A stretch of DNA of 64,000 nt. Origin: Streptomyces sp. NBC_01707 (GTDB taxonomy: Bacteria > Actinomycetota > Actinomycetes > Streptomycetales > Streptomycetaceae). Below are positions 25,701-35,128 of this stretch, one piece after another; position 1 is the stretch's first letter, and each line of letters opens with the position of its first letter. Under the pieces are notes generated by a model. The model worked only from the letters and a program-made list of their open reading frames with translations. It did no database searches and was not told the DNA's origin. The stretch covers positions 7,564,001 to 7,628,000 of the forward strand of contig NZ_CP109190.1 of the NCBI RefSeq assembly GCF_041438805.1. Reading direction: 5' to 3'. Made by a program: the position numbers and the translations under genes.

Positions 25701-26648
25701 TCACTTGATCTCGGGCGGCGAGATCCGGGAGGACTCGATCGCCGACGCGCCGATGCCCCACTTCTTGAGGATGCGGTCGTACGTTCCGTCCGCCTTGAGC
25801 CCGTTGACCGCCGCCTGGAAGGCGGGCGCCAGCGGAGTGCCCTTCTTGAACGCGAAGCCGACGTCGAGCCGCTTGAACTCATTGAGGAAACGCACGCCCT
25901 CCTGCTGCTCGACCGCATAGCGCAACCCGTTGATGGTCGACATCACCACGTCGCTGCGGCCCTGCTGGAGCGAGGCCCAGACGGCCGCCAGGTCGGAGTA
26001 GGTCTTCACGTCGTACGGCTTCCTGCCCGCCTCGGCGCACCGGTGCTTGTTCTCCTCCAGCGTCACCTCGAAGGTGGTGCCCGCGGCGGTGCCCACGGTC
26101 AGGCCGCAGAGCTGGGTGAGATCGGTGACCTTCGCCAGCTTGCTGTCGTCGCGGACCGCGAAGCCCTGCCCGTCATTGAGGTACGTGACGAAGTCGATCG
26201 TCCGGCGGCGCTCGTCGGTGACCCCGAAGTTTCCCGTCCCCAGGTCGTACTTCCCGCTGCCCAGCGCAGGCAGGATCGCCTCGAAGGCGGCCACCTCGCG
26301 CTTCAGCTTCAGGCCCAGCGCCCTGGCCACGGCGTCCGCGACGTCGATGTCGGTGCCCGCCACGGTCTTCCCGTCCGGCAGATAGGTGGCACCGGGCGGT
26401 GTGCCGACGCTGGAGGCGATGGTCAGCGCGCCGGCGGCTCGGACATCGGGGGGCAGCAGCGCGGCCGCGGCCTTGTTCTTCTTGACCGACGACACGACGT
26501 CCTGCGTCGGAACCCTCCCCTTGGCGGAGGCGGCCGGGCCGGCCGCGCCGGCCGGAGCTGCTGCGGGATCGCCGGACCCGCACGCGGTGAGAGCGACTGC
26601 GGCGACGGTGATCAGCGCGAAGGCGGCGGTGTGCCGGGTACGGGGCAT
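25701..26648 (-). CDS. Polar amino-acid ABC transporter substrate-binding lipoprotein (divergent)
   Basis: A 315-residue periplasmic-binding-protein type 2 (family 3) lipoprotein. The signal peptide ends in the lipobox LTAC near residue 21, with Cys as lipid anchor. The solute-binding domain shows DVADAVARALGLKL, FGVTDERRRTIDFVTYL and LDVGFAFKKGTPLAPAFQ, the pattern of cystine, glutamine and related binders. ATG 26648 is chosen because TGGAG lies upstream and the signal peptide begins at once. It is transcribed away from the permease operon but probably supplies it. A short leader peptide lies upstream in its 5' UTR. Confidence 0.87.
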   Translation of the reverse strand: MPRTRHTAAFALITVAAVALTACGSGDPAAAPAGAAGPAASAKGRVPTQDVVSSVKKNKAAAALLPPDVRAAGALTIASSVGTPPGATYLPDGKTVAGTDIDVADAVARALGLKLKREVAAFEAILPALGSGKYDLGTGNFGVTDERRRTIDFVTYLNDGQGFAVRDDSKLAKVTDLTQLCGLTVGTAAGTTFEVTLEENKHRCAEAGRKPYDVKTYSDLAAVWASLQQGRSDVVMSTINGLRYAVEQQEGVRFLNEFKRLDVGFAFKKGTPLAPAFQAAVNGLKADGTYDRILKKWGIGASAIESSRISPPEIK

Positions 26649-26884
26649 GAGGTGTGGTTCTCCAGGTTCGTCGACCGTGCGCGGGGCAGCCGGGCAGCGC
26701 CGGGCGGCGCGCCACGGCAGCACGGCCACGGGCGGGGCGAAGGAAGAGCGGAGGAAGCTCGGAACGGCGAACAGCCTGAGGGGAGGGTGCAGCGACGTTG
26801 TGTACGTGAAGACGCGCAGGGAACGGTGCTCAGGCGCCGGACACGGCGCGAGGCACGGACGCGAGAAACCGCAGGGGGGTCAGC

Positions 26885-26956
26885 TCAACAGGAGGAGGAC
26901 CACACGCGACCGAAGTCGATGTGGGAGCGCTTGACCAGCCACTGCTGCGAATGCAT
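26885..26956 (-). CDS. Short leader peptide ending in Ser-Ser-Ser-Cys, candidate attenuator
   Basis: A 23-codon frame from ATG 26956: LVKRSHIDFGRV followed by WSSSC and stop. It resembles the short streptomycete leader peptides with an HIDxxRVxSxxC pattern that precede sulfur-uptake and sulfur-metabolism operons. It sits 236 bases before the divergent ABC lipoprotein gene, on the same strand, and directly after the promoter region. Ser/Cys codons at its end suggest ribosome-mediated attenuation in response to cysteine supply. A longer start at ATG 26977 is possible. The Shine-Dalgarno is weak for both. Confidence 0.6.
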   Translation of the reverse strand: MHSQQWLVKRSHIDFGRVWSSSC

Positions 26957-27028
26957 GGCCCAAGTGGAACAGGCCATCCACTGGTCCGTCAACTGACCTG
27001 AGACGTATGACTCACAGTGTGGACAGGC

Positions 27029-27058
27029 TTGACAATATGTCGTGAACAGCGCTTACCT
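27029..27058 (+). promoter_or_regulatory. Candidate vegetative promoter of the sulfur-scavenging operon
   Basis: TTGACA (27029-27034) and TTACCT (27053-27058) are 18 bases apart, followed by the first permease gene about 90 bases on. The opposite strand has TTGTCA overlapping the same spot, so divergent promoters may share this site. Confidence 0.55.
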
Positions 27059-27151
27059 CTGAAGCGGATCGCGCTGAGGGGCCCGGTCCGCGTTGTGTTC
27101 TTCCGTGAAGGCACGTCCCGTGTTCGATCTCTGCATCCACGGAGCCTTCGC

Positions 27152-28030
27152 ATGTCTGCGCAGACAGATGCCTTTCCTCAATCACGCCCGGCCCCGCTCT
27201 CCGAGGGCAGCGGCAAGGACAATGACGCCGACCGCCTGCGGATCGTCCCGGTGCGCCGAACAGGCCAGTGGACAGCGGCCGTTGTGGTCCTGCTGCTGCT
27301 CGCCCTGGCGCTGAACTCGGTCATCCGCAACGACGCCTTCCAGTGGGACGTCGTCGGCGACTACTTCAGCACCGCCTCCGTCCTGCGCGGCCTCGGCCTC
27401 ACCCTCTGGCTCACCGCCCTCGTCATGGCGCTCGGCTTCGCCCTCGGCACACTGCTGGCGGTACTCAGGCTCTCCGCCAACCGTGTGCTTCAGGCGGTCA
27501 GTTGGGGCTACGTCTGGCTCTTCAGGTCCACCCCGATCCTGGTCCAGCTGCTCTTCTGGTTCAACATCGGTGCGCTCTACCCGGAGATCCTCGGTGTCCG
27601 TACGGTGAACCTCCTCGGGCCCGTCACGGTCGCCGTCATCGGCCTCACCCTGCATGAGGCCGCGTACGCGGCCGAAGTGGTCCGCGGCGGCATCCTGTCC
27701 GTCGAGCGCGGGCAGATCGAGGCCGCTCAGTCGCTGGGCCTCGGCGCCTGGCGCCGGTTCCGCCGGATCGTGCTGCCGCAGGCGATGCGCTCCATCGTCC
27801 CGCCCGCCGGGAACATGCTGATCGGCACGCTCAAGGGCACCTCGATCGTCAGCATCATCGCCGTGCAGGACCTGCTCTATTCGGTGCAACTCGTGTACCA
27901 CCGCACCTACCAGGTGATCCCTCTGCTGCTCGTCGCCACTCTCTGGTACGTGGTGGTCACCTCGCTGCTCAGCGTCGGCCAGCACTACATCGAACGGCAC
28001 TACGCCCGTGGCACGGCGGGTGCCCGGTGA
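27152..28030 (+). CDS. Polar amino-acid ABC transporter permease 1
   Basis: A 292-residue His/Glu/Gln/Arg/Cys-type (HisM/TcyL-like) permease. About 50 cytosolic residues precede five or so membrane helices. [30 protein letters not shown] and the EAA-type coupling loop [24 protein letters not shown] are typical. ATG 27152 with GGAG upstream is chosen over the GTG at 27017, which would add an implausible leader. Its stop overlaps the next gene (GTGA). It probably forms a heterodimer with the second permease of this operon, using the ATPase at 30871. Confidence 0.9.
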   Translation: MSAQTDAFPQSRPAPLSEGSGKDNDADRLRIVPVRRTGQWTAAVVVLLLLALALNSVIRNDAFQWDVVGDYFSTASVLRGLGLTLWLTALVMALGFALGTLLAVLRLSANRVLQAVSWGYVWLFRSTPILVQLLFWFNIGALYPEILGVRTVNLLGPVTVAVIGLTLHEAAYAAEVVRGGILSVERGQIEAAQSLGLGAWRRFRRIVLPQAMRSIVPPAGNMLIGTLKGTSIVSIIAVQDLLYSVQLVYHRTYQVIPLLLVATLWYVVVTSLLSVGQHYIERHYARGTAGAR

Positions 28031-29904
28031 GCGTCGGGCCGGCCCTCGTCATCGTGGGCGCCGGGCCACGCGGCACCGGCCTCATCGAGCGCATCGCCGC
28101 CAACGCCCCCGAGCTGTACGAAGGCCGGCGGCTGGACATCCATCTCGTCGACCCGTACCCGCCCGGCGGCGGCCGGATCTGGCGGCGCGACCAGTCCCCG
28201 CTGCTCTGGATGAACTCCATGGCCGAGGACGTCACCATGTTCACCGACGACACGGTCCAGCAGGAGGGGCCGATACGTCCGGGGCCCGCACTGCACACCT
28301 GGGCGGCCGACGTCCGCGACGGCCGGGTCGCCCTTGGAGTCGAACCGGAACTCCTGGACCGGATAAAGGCGTTGGAAGGACACGACTTCCCGAGCAGGCA
28401 GCTGCAGAGCGCGTATCTGGGATGGGTGTACGAGCAGGCGGTGGCCGCGCTTCCGGCGGGCATCACCGTGCATGAGCACCGTGGGCACGCCCTGCGCGTC
28501 ACCGGGCGGCGCGACGGCCGTCAGCACGTCTGGCTGGAGGGGCGCGCCGAACCGCTGACCGCCGACCTCGTCGTACTCACCATCGGTCACCTCGATGCCG
28601 AACCCGCCCACGAACACGTCGAGTTGACGCAGTTCGCGAACCGGCACGGGCTCGTCCACCTGCCGCCCGACTTCACCGCCGACAGCGACCTGACCGCCTT
28701 GCCCGCCGGTGAACCGGTCATCGTCCGGGGCTTCGGGCTCGCCTTCATCGATCTGATGGTGCTGCTCACCGAAGGACGCGGAGGGCGGTACGAGAACGGC
28801 GAATACCTGCCCTCCGGCAAGGAGCCCGTCCTGCACGTCGGGTCGCGGCGTGGTGTCCCGTACCACTCCAAGATCGGCTACGGCCGGCAGGGCGAACGGC
28901 CGCCGCTGCCGCGTTTCCTCGGCCCGGAGCAGACCACAGAGCTGCTGAGCCGGCCCGGCCCGCTCGACTTCCGGCGCGACGTGTGGCCACTCGTCGACAA
29001 GGAACTCGGATACGCCCACTACCACCGGCTCTTCGCCGCCCACGCCGAGCGCACGACCGTCGACTGGCAGGTCTTCGAGGAGAAGTACACGGCCGCCGAC
29101 CCGGGCAGCCAGGAGCTGCGCGCCCTCGTCGTCGCCGCCGTGCCCGACCCGGCTGACCGGCTCGACCTCGAAGCGCTCGACCACCCGCTGGACGGCGTGC
29201 ACCACCCGTCGTACGACGCACTCCAGGTCGGGCTGCGCGAGTACATCACCGCCGACCTCGACCGCCGCCACGACCCCACGCACAGCGAGGACCTCGCCGT
29301 CTTCCTCGGACTGCTCTCCGTCTACGGGCAGTTGATGCGGCTCGGTGACATCGGCGGCTGGTGGCACGGCTTCTTCAGCTACCTCGCGTCCGGCCCGCCG
29401 GGACCCCGTCTGCACCAGCTGCTCGCCCTCTCGCGGGCCGGGGTCGTCCGCTTCCTCGGCGCGGGAATGACCGTCGAGGCGGACGAGGAACGCGGCGTCT
29501 TCCGGGCCGGCAGCGCCACCGTTGCGGGGGAGTGGATCGAGGCCCGCGCACTGGTCGAGGCCCGGCTGCCGGATCCGTCACCGGAGCGCACCCGCAGCCC
29601 GATCCTCCAGGCACTGTACGAGGACGGAGCCGCCGCCACCGCCACCGGACTGCTCTCCGTCGACCCCGACGACGGCCGGATCCTGGGCCGCGACGGCCGC
29701 CCGCACCCCCGGCGCTTCGCCCTCGGCCCGCACACCACCGCACGGGCGAGCGGCGCCTTCACCCGGCCGCGCACCGGCGGCCCGGCCTTCCGGCAGAACG
29801 ACGCCACCGCACGGACGGCTCTGGCGTTCCTCCGCGACCCGCTCTGTAGCGACGGCGTCGACCGCAGCGACGGAACGGACGGCGGCGACCGCCTCAGCGC
29901 CTGA
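28027..29904 (+). CDS. FAD/NAD(P)-binding protein (NAD_binding_9 type)
   Basis: A 625-residue soluble flavoprotein-like oxidoreductase. The dinucleotide-binding fold opens with ALVIVGAGPRGTGLIERI (residues 6-23), then DPYPPGGGRIWRRDQSPLLWMN; a second nucleotide site lies near PVIVRGFGLAFIDLMVLLTEGRGG. This large type occurs with cysteine-derivative ABC operons in actinomycetes and is thought to be an amine- or thio-oxidising enzyme; its substrate is unknown. GTG 28027 overlaps the permease stop. Its place inside an ABC operon implies it acts on the imported compound. Confidence 0.8.
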   Translation: MSVGPALVIVGAGPRGTGLIERIAANAPELYEGRRLDIHLVDPYPPGGGRIWRRDQSPLLWMNSMAEDVTMFTDDTVQQEGPIRPGPALHTWAADVRDGRVALGVEPELLDRIKALEGHDFPSRQLQSAYLGWVYEQAVAALPAGITVHEHRGHALRVTGRRDGRQHVWLEGRAEPLTADLVVLTIGHLDAEPAHEHVELTQFANRHGLVHLPPDFTADSDLTALPAGEPVIVRGFGLAFIDLMVLLTEGRGGRYENGEYLPSGKEPVLHVGSRRGVPYHSKIGYGRQGERPPLPRFLGPEQTTELLSRPGPLDFRRDVWPLVDKELGYAHYHRLFAAHAERTTVDWQVFEEKYTAADPGSQELRALVVAAVPDPADRLDLEALDHPLDGVHHPSYDALQVGLREYITADLDRRHDPTHSEDLAVFLGLLSVYGQLMRLGDIGGWWHGFFSYLASGPPGPRLHQLLALSRAGVVRFLGAGMTVEADEERGVFRAGSATVAGEWIEARALVEARLPDPSPERTRSPILQALYEDGAAATATGLLSVDPDDGRILGRDGRPHPRRFALGPHTTARASGAFTRPRTGGPAFRQNDATARTALAFLRDPLCSDGVDRSDGTDGGDRLSA

Positions 29905-29974
29905 CCGCGGTGCCGTCCCACCTCCTCAGCCCCCTCCGCCCTTGGCCCCATGGCCCGTATTCCAAGGAATCCTC

Positions 29975-30874
29975 ATGTCGCTCACCAGCGATCCACCTCT
30001 CGACAGGACGACCGGGCCCCAGGACGATGCCGCTTCCGCCATCGACTACGGCGCGCTCACCGTCGTCCCCGTGCGCCACCCCTGGCGCTGGGCCGCCGTC
30101 GTCGCCACCGCCGTCCTGCTCGCCCAGTTCCTGCACGGTCTGGTCACCAACCCCGGCTGGGAGTGGGACGTCTTCGCCCGCTTCTTCACCGCCGAGACCG
30201 TCCTCGAGGCCGTCTGGATCACCCTCCAACTGACCTTCTACGGCACGGTGCTCGGCTTCGCGCTCGGCATAGTGCTCGCCTTCATGCGGCTGTCGGCCAG
30301 TCCGTTCCTCGGTGCGGTCGCCTACGCGTACATCTGGGCGTTCCGCTCCATACCGCTCATCGTCCAGCTGCTCTTCTGGTTCAACCTCGCCTACCTCTAC
30401 AAGGAGTTGCGGTTCGGCATCCCGTTCGGCCCCGGCTTCTTCTCCTTCGACACGATGAACCTCGTCGGCGCGATGAGCGCGGCCGTCCTCGGGCTCGCAC
30501 TGCACCAGGCGGCCTACGCGGCGGAGATCGTCCGCGGCGGCGTACTCGCCGTGGACAGTGGCCAATTGGAAGCAGCCGCCGCGCTCGGGATCCCCCGGCA
30601 CCGGCAGCTGTGGCGGATCGTGCTGCCGCAGGCGATGCGTTCCATCCTGCCGAACGCCGCCAACGAGATCATCTCGCTCTTCAAGGGCACCTCGATCGTC
30701 TCCGTGATGGCGATCGGCGAACTCTTCTACCAGGTCCAGGTCGTCTACGGACGCAACGGCAGGGTCGTGCCTCTGCTGATGGTGGCCACCGTCTGGTACA
30801 TCCTCCTGACCACCGTGCTCTCCGTCCTCCAGCACTACGTCGAACGTCACTACGCCAAGGGGGCCGCGCGATGA
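29975..30874 (+). CDS. Polar amino-acid ABC transporter permease 2
   Basis: A 299-residue paralogue of the permease at 27152, sharing [29 protein letters not shown] and the coupling loop ending [19 protein letters not shown], then [18 protein letters not shown]. About 60 cytosolic residues precede the first helix. ATG 29975 has AAGGAATCC upstream. The two permeases are about half identical by eye, which suggests an old duplication into a heterodimer. The stop overlaps the ATPase start (ATGA). Confidence 0.9.
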   Translation: MSLTSDPPLDRTTGPQDDAASAIDYGALTVVPVRHPWRWAAVVATAVLLAQFLHGLVTNPGWEWDVFARFFTAETVLEAVWITLQLTFYGTVLGFALGIVLAFMRLSASPFLGAVAYAYIWAFRSIPLIVQLLFWFNLAYLYKELRFGIPFGPGFFSFDTMNLVGAMSAAVLGLALHQAAYAAEIVRGGVLAVDSGQLEAAAALGIPRHRQLWRIVLPQAMRSILPNAANEIISLFKGTSIVSVMAIGELFYQVQVVYGRNGRVVPLLMVATVWYILLTTVLSVLQHYVERHYAKGAAR

Positions 30875-31668
30875 GCGCCACCACTGCCGATTCCACGGAT
30901 GCCGTCCCCGACGCCATGGTCGAGATCCGCGCCGTGCACAAGAGCTTCGGCACTCTCGAAGTCCTGCGCGGCATCGATCTGTCCGTACGCGCCGGAGAGG
31001 TGACCGTCGTCCTCGGCCCTTCCGGGTCCGGCAAGTCCACGCTGCTGCGCACCATCAACCACCTGGAGAAGGTCGACAACGGCTGGATCAGCGTCGACGG
31101 CACCCTGGTCGGCTACCGCAGGGACGGCAACAAACTCTACGAGCTCCGCGAACGCGAGGTCCTGCGCCAGCGCACCCGGATCGGCTTCGTCTTCCAGAAC
31201 TTCAATCTCTTTCCGCACCTCACAGTCCTGGAGAACATCATCGAGGCGCCGGTCTCCGCCCGGCGCCGCCCCCGCAAGGACGCGGTCTCCGCCGCCGAGA
31301 AGCTCCTCGCCCGCGTCGGGCTCGCCGACAAGGCGGGGGCGTACCCGAAGCAGCTCTCCGGCGGGCAACAGCAGCGCGTGGCCATCGCCCGCGCCCTCGC
31401 TCTCGAACCGAAGCTGCTGCTCTTCGACGAGCCGACCTCGGCGCTCGACCCCGAGCTGGTCGGCGAAGTCCTCGATGTCATCAAGGACTTGGCGCACGGC
31501 GGCACCACGATGATCGTCGTCACGCACGAGATCGGCTTCGCCCGCGAGGTCGCCGACACCGTCGTCTTCATGGACGAGGGACGGATCGTCGAGCAGGGCA
31601 CCCCCGCCGACGTACTCGACCGTCCGGAACACCCGCGCACCCGCGCCTTCCTCTCCAAGGTCCTGTGA
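30871..31668 (+). CDS. Polar amino-acid ABC transporter ATPase
   Basis: A 265-residue ABC ATPase of the GlnQ/TcyN type. Walker A is GPSGSGKST (near residue 50), the signature [15 protein letters not shown], Walker [15 protein letters not shown] and the H-loop [11 protein letters not shown] are all intact. It is coupled to the second permease by an ATGA overlap and is followed 52 bases on by the substrate-binding lipoprotein. It is the only ATPase of the locus, so both permeases and both lipoproteins probably use it. Confidence 0.93.
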   Translation: MSATTADSTDAVPDAMVEIRAVHKSFGTLEVLRGIDLSVRAGEVTVVLGPSGSGKSTLLRTINHLEKVDNGWISVDGTLVGYRRDGNKLYELREREVLRQRTRIGFVFQNFNLFPHLTVLENIIEAPVSARRRPRKDAVSAAEKLLARVGLADKAGAYPKQLSGGQQQRVAIARALALEPKLLLFDEPTSALDPELVGEVLDVIKDLAHGGTTMIVVTHEIGFAREVADTVVFMDEGRIVEQGTPADVLDRPEHPRTRAFLSKVL

Positions 31669-31720
31669 CCCTCCCATGTCCCTTCCCACCCCTTCCGCAC
31701 CGCCTGCAAGGAGCGCCCAC

Positions 31721-32695
31721 GTGCCCGTCCGCCGTACCCTCGCCGCCACGCTCGCCACCCTCACCGCCGCCGGACTCCTCACGGCCTGCGGTACGAGCGA
31801 CGCCGCCACCGACGAGATCAACCCGAAGGGACAGCGGGGCACCGGCATCGACATCGGCCCCGACCAGCACCGGATCCGGGAGAAGAAGGTCGACGCCATC
31901 GCGGCGAAGGTGCCGGCAGCCGTCCGTGAACGCGGCACGCTGCGGCTGGGCGCGAGCGCCGACGCCTCGCCGCCGCTCGGCTTCTACGCCACCGACGACA
32001 AGACCCGGATCGGCTCCGAGATCGACCTGGCGACCCTGATCGCCGACACGCTCGGGCTGAAGCCGGAGTTCGAGGAGGTCTCCTGGGAGAACCTCTTCGT
32101 CGGCCTCGACAGCTCCAAGTTCGACGGCGTCCTGTCGAACGTCACGGTCACCGAGGAACGCAAGGAGAAGTACGACTTCGCGACCTACCGGCTCGACAAC
32201 ATCGCCTTCGAGGCCAAGAAGGGCTCCGGCTGGAAGGTGAAGGGCCCCGAGGACGTGGCGGGGAAGACCGTCGCAGTCGCGTCCGGCACCAACCAGGAGA
32301 AGATCCTCGTCGACTGGAGCGAGCAGAACGTCAAGGCCGGACGCAAGCCGGTGGACATCAAGTACTTCCAGAAGGACACCGACTACTACCTGGCCCTGCA
32401 GTCCGGCCGGATCGACGGCTATCTCGGCCCCAGCCCGTCGGTGAACTACCACGTGGCGTCGGCCGGCCGGTCCGAGGTCGTCGGCACGCTGTCGGGCGGT
32501 GGCGACGGACTCCAGGGGAAGATCGCCGCCACCACGAAGAAGGACAGCGGCCTGGTCGAGGCGTACGCGGCCGCCATCGACCACATCATCGAAGACGGCT
32601 CGTACGCCAAGGTGCTGGGGCGCTGGGGGCTCTCCGACGAGGCCGTCGAGAAGTCCGAGATCAACCCGCCCGGCCTTCCCAAGCCCAAGAACTGA
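31721..32695 (+). CDS. ABC transporter substrate-binding lipoprotein (operon copy)
   Basis: A 324-residue family 3 solute-binding lipoprotein. The lipobox is LLTAC near residue 21. The domain shows RERGTLRLGASADASPPLGFYA, EIDLATLIADTLGLKPEF and VTVTEERKEKYDFATY, the last being the classic family signature. GTG 31721 is chosen because AAGGAG is 8 bases upstream; ATG 31676 would place extra Pro/Ser residues before the signal peptide. It differs clearly from the divergent lipoprotein at 25701, so the transporter may take two ligands. Confidence 0.88.
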   Translation: MPVRRTLAATLATLTAAGLLTACGTSDAATDEINPKGQRGTGIDIGPDQHRIREKKVDAIAAKVPAAVRERGTLRLGASADASPPLGFYATDDKTRIGSEIDLATLIADTLGLKPEFEEVSWENLFVGLDSSKFDGVLSNVTVTEERKEKYDFATYRLDNIAFEAKKGSGWKVKGPEDVAGKTVAVASGTNQEKILVDWSEQNVKAGRKPVDIKYFQKDTDYYLALQSGRIDGYLGPSPSVNYHVASAGRSEVVGTLSGGGDGLQGKIAATTKKDSGLVEAYAAAIDHIIEDGSYAKVLGRWGLSDEAVEKSEINPPGLPKPKN

Positions 32696-32716
32696 GCCCG
32701 AGAGGTACGCACAGCG

Positions 32717-33784
32717 ATGTCTGCCACCACCGCTCTTCATCTGGCCGCCGAGATCGGCGGCCCGCCCCACTACGACGCCCTGCACTACGTCGAGCTCGCC
32801 CGGCTCGCCGAGCGCGGGTCACTCGACTTCGTGACCCTCGGCGACTCGTTCGCCCGCCCCGGACTCGACGCGCTCGCCGTGCTCTCCCGGGTCGCGCCCG
32901 CCACCCGCAGGATCGGGCTGGTCCCGACCGTCACCACCACCCACACCGAGCCGTTCCATGTCTCGTCCGCCGTGGCCACCCTGGACTGGGTGAGCCGCGG
33001 CCGGGCGGGCTGGAGCGCCGAGGTGTCGGCGACCGAGGCCGAGGCCCGGCTGTTCGGCCGGCGGTCCGCCGCGCCCGCCGCCGAGCTGTGGCGCGAAGCG
33101 GGCGAGACCGCCGATGTCGGAGCCCGGCTGTGGGACAGCTGGGAGGACGACGCGGAGATCCGGGATGTCGCCACCGGCCGCTTCATCGACCGCGACAAGC
33201 TGCACTACGTCGATTTCGAGGGCGCGACGTTCACCGTCCGTGGACCGGCCATCGTGCCCAGGCCACCGCAGGGTCACCCGGTCACCGTGATCGACGGGAC
33301 GGGCGGACCGAGCCAGGCCGCCGCCGCACGCCACGCCGATGTCGTACTCGTACGGGCCACCGCGCCCGAGCAGGCCGCGGGCATCCGGGAGGACGTACGG
33401 CGCCGCGCCGCGGCGTACGGCCGCGACCCCGACACCCTGCGGGTGCTGGTGGCGCTCACCGTCGACCTCGGGGACGCCGAGACCGCGCCGGAACCCGGTC
33501 TGGAGAGCGGACCGCCGCTCGCCGCCGGGGGCTCGTACTACCGGGGCGGCCCGGTCGACCTCGCCGAACTGATCGCCCGATGGCACCGGGCCGGAGCCGT
33601 CGACGGCTTCCACCTCACGCCCATCACACCGGAGCGCGATCTCGAACGGATCGTCAACGGAACCGTCGCCCTGCTTCAGCACCGCAGCCTGTTCCGCACC
33701 TTCTACCCGGGAGGCACGCTCCGCGAGCACCTGGGACTGGCGCGCCCGGCGAACCGATACGCCCTTGCGGAGGGACGAGCATGA
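32717..33784 (+). CDS. Luciferase-like FMN-dependent monooxygenase 1
   Basis: A 355-residue LLM-class oxidoreductase with a TIM-barrel. LHLAAEIGGPPHYDA, DFVTLGDSF, LVPTVTTTHTEPFHVSSAVATLDWVS and SRGRAGWSAEVS fit the class, which uses reduced FMN from a separate reductase to cleave C-S or C-N bonds. The C-terminal end DGFHLTPITPERDLERIV is typical. It is translationally coupled to the next gene (ATGA at 33781-33784). In this operon it is expected to release sulfur from an imported organosulfur compound; that is inference from context. Confidence 0.85.
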   Translation: MSATTALHLAAEIGGPPHYDALHYVELARLAERGSLDFVTLGDSFARPGLDALAVLSRVAPATRRIGLVPTVTTTHTEPFHVSSAVATLDWVSRGRAGWSAEVSATEAEARLFGRRSAAPAAELWREAGETADVGARLWDSWEDDAEIRDVATGRFIDRDKLHYVDFEGATFTVRGPAIVPRPPQGHPVTVIDGTGGPSQAAAARHADVVLVRATAPEQAAGIREDVRRRAAAYGRDPDTLRVLVALTVDLGDAETAPEPGLESGPPLAAGGSYYRGGPVDLAELIARWHRAGAVDGFHLTPITPERDLERIVNGTVALLQHRSLFRTFYPGGTLREHLGLARPANRYALAEGRA

Positions 33785-35124
33785 CCGCACCGACGCGGAA
33801 GCAGATGCACCTGGCCGCCCACTTCCCCGGCGTGAACAACACCACTGTCTGGACCGACCCCCGCTCGAAGAGCCAGATCGACTTCTCCTCCTTCGAGCAC
33901 CTCGCCCGCACGGCCGAGCGCGGCAGGTTCGACTTCTTCTTTCTCGCGGAGGGGCTCCGGCTGCGCGAGCACAACGGGCGGATCCACGATCTGGACGTGG
34001 TCGGCCGACCCGAGTCCCTCACGGTGCTGAGCGCTCTGGCCGCCGTCACCGACCGGCTCGGCCTCGCCGCCACGGTCAACGCGACCTTCAACGAGCCGTA
34101 CGAACTGGCCCGGCGGCTCGCCACCCTCGACCACCTCAGCGACGGCCGGGCCGCCTGGAACGTCGTCACCTCCTCCGATGCCTTCACCGGGGAGAACTTC
34201 CGGCGCGGCGGTTATCTCGACCGGGCCGACCTCCCCCAAGTTCTCGGCTCCGCTCGAACAGGGGGGACCCCCTACACCCGGGCCGCAGAGTTCGTCGCCA
34301 CCGCCCGCGAACTGTGGGACACCTGGACCCCCGACGGAACCGCGCGCCCCTTCCGTCACCAGGGGCAGCACTTCACCATCGAGGGCGAGTTCACCGTCCC
34401 GCGCTCCCCGCAGGGCCACCCGGTCGTCATCCAGGCCGGGGACTCCCCGGAAGGCCGCGAGTTCGCAGCGTCCGCCGCTGACGTCGTCTTCACCCGGCAC
34501 GGCACGCTGGAGGCGGGCCGCACCTTCTACACCGACGTCAAGGCGCGGCTGGCGAAGTACGGCCGGCAACCCGACGATCTGAAGATCATGCCCGGCGTCA
34601 CCTTCGTCCTCGGCGACAGCGACGCCGAGGCCCAGGAGTCGGCGGCCGAGATCCGCCGCCAGCAGATCTCCCCGCAGAACGCGATCCTCGCCCTGGAGCA
34701 GGTCTGGGGCCGCGACCTCTCCTCGTACGATCCCGACGGGCCGCTCCCCGAGTTCGACCCGGACCCCGACTCCGGACTGGTCCAGGGCCGGGTCAGGATC
34801 GGCGACCCGCTCGCCGTCGCGGCCCGCTGGCGCGCGCTGTCCGAGGCCAAGGGGCTGTCCATCAGGCAGACGGTCATCGAGACGACCGGGCGACAGTCGT
34901 TCATCGGCAGCCCGGAGACAGTCGCCTCGGAGCTCATCGAGTTCGTCTCGACCGACGCGGCCGACGGCTTCATCCTCGTACCGCATCTCACCCCGGGCGG
35001 CCTCGACGACTTCGTCGACCGGGTCGTCCCGCTCCTCCAGGAACGCGGAGCCTTCCGCTCCGAATACACCGGTTCCACTCTCCGGTCCCATCTCGGGCTG
35101 GCCGATCCGGTAGGGAAGGATTGA
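33781..35124 (+). CDS. NtaA/SnaA/DszA-type FMN monooxygenase with in-frame insertion
   Basis: A 447-residue LLM monooxygenase of the NtaA/SnaA/DszA branch. It starts RKQMHLAAHFPGVNNTTVWTDP, with LARTAERGRFDFFFLAEGL, SDGRAAWNVVTSSD and ENFRRGGYLDRAD as branch signatures. Directly after DRAD the sequence LPQVLGSARTGGTP replaces what is normally one residue before YTRAAEFVATARELWDTW, a 13-residue in-frame insertion that coincides with a palindromic DNA repeat (34231-34271). Length otherwise fits the family. It may lie in a loop and be tolerated. ATG 33781 overlaps the previous gene. Confidence 0.88.
   Translation: MTAPTRKQMHLAAHFPGVNNTTVWTDPRSKSQIDFSSFEHLARTAERGRFDFFFLAEGLRLREHNGRIHDLDVVGRPESLTVLSALAAVTDRLGLAATVNATFNEPYELARRLATLDHLSDGRAAWNVVTSSDAFTGENFRRGGYLDRADLPQVLGSARTGGTPYTRAAEFVATARELWDTWTPDGTARPFRHQGQHFTIEGEFTVPRSPQGHPVVIQAGDSPEGREFAASAADVVFTRHGTLEAGRTFYTDVKARLAKYGRQPDDLKIMPGVTFVLGDSDAEAQESAAEIRRQQISPQNAILALEQVWGRDLSSYDPDGPLPEFDPDPDSGLVQGRVRIGDPLAVAARWRALSEAKGLSIRQTVIETTGRQSFIGSPETVASELIEFVSTDAADGFILVPHLTPGGLDDFVDRVVPLLQERGAFRSEYTGSTLRSHLGLADPVGKD
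34231..34271. repeat. Palindromic repeat element inserted in coding sequence
   Basis: The stretch begins CTCCCCCAAGTTCTCGGC and ends AACAGGGGGGACCCC; CCCCC/GGGGG and GTTC/GAAC form the stems. It is of the kind scattered through Streptomyces genomes, usually between genes, and I recall it often being translated as L-P-Q-x-L-G-x-A-R-x-G-G-T-P. Here it interrupts the monooxygenase gene without breaking the frame. Confidence 0.65.
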
Positions 35125-35128
35125 TCGC

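Noticed and set aside
26919..26996. A 25-codon plus-strand ORF with CCEC
   Set aside because: The Shine-Dalgarno is 20 bases away, and the opposite strand has the better leader peptide in the same place.
27093..27160. A plus-strand frame reading FDLCIHGAFACLRR, like a Cys leader peptide
   Set aside because: It has no stop near the motif, runs into the permease gene in another frame, and has no separate ribosome site.
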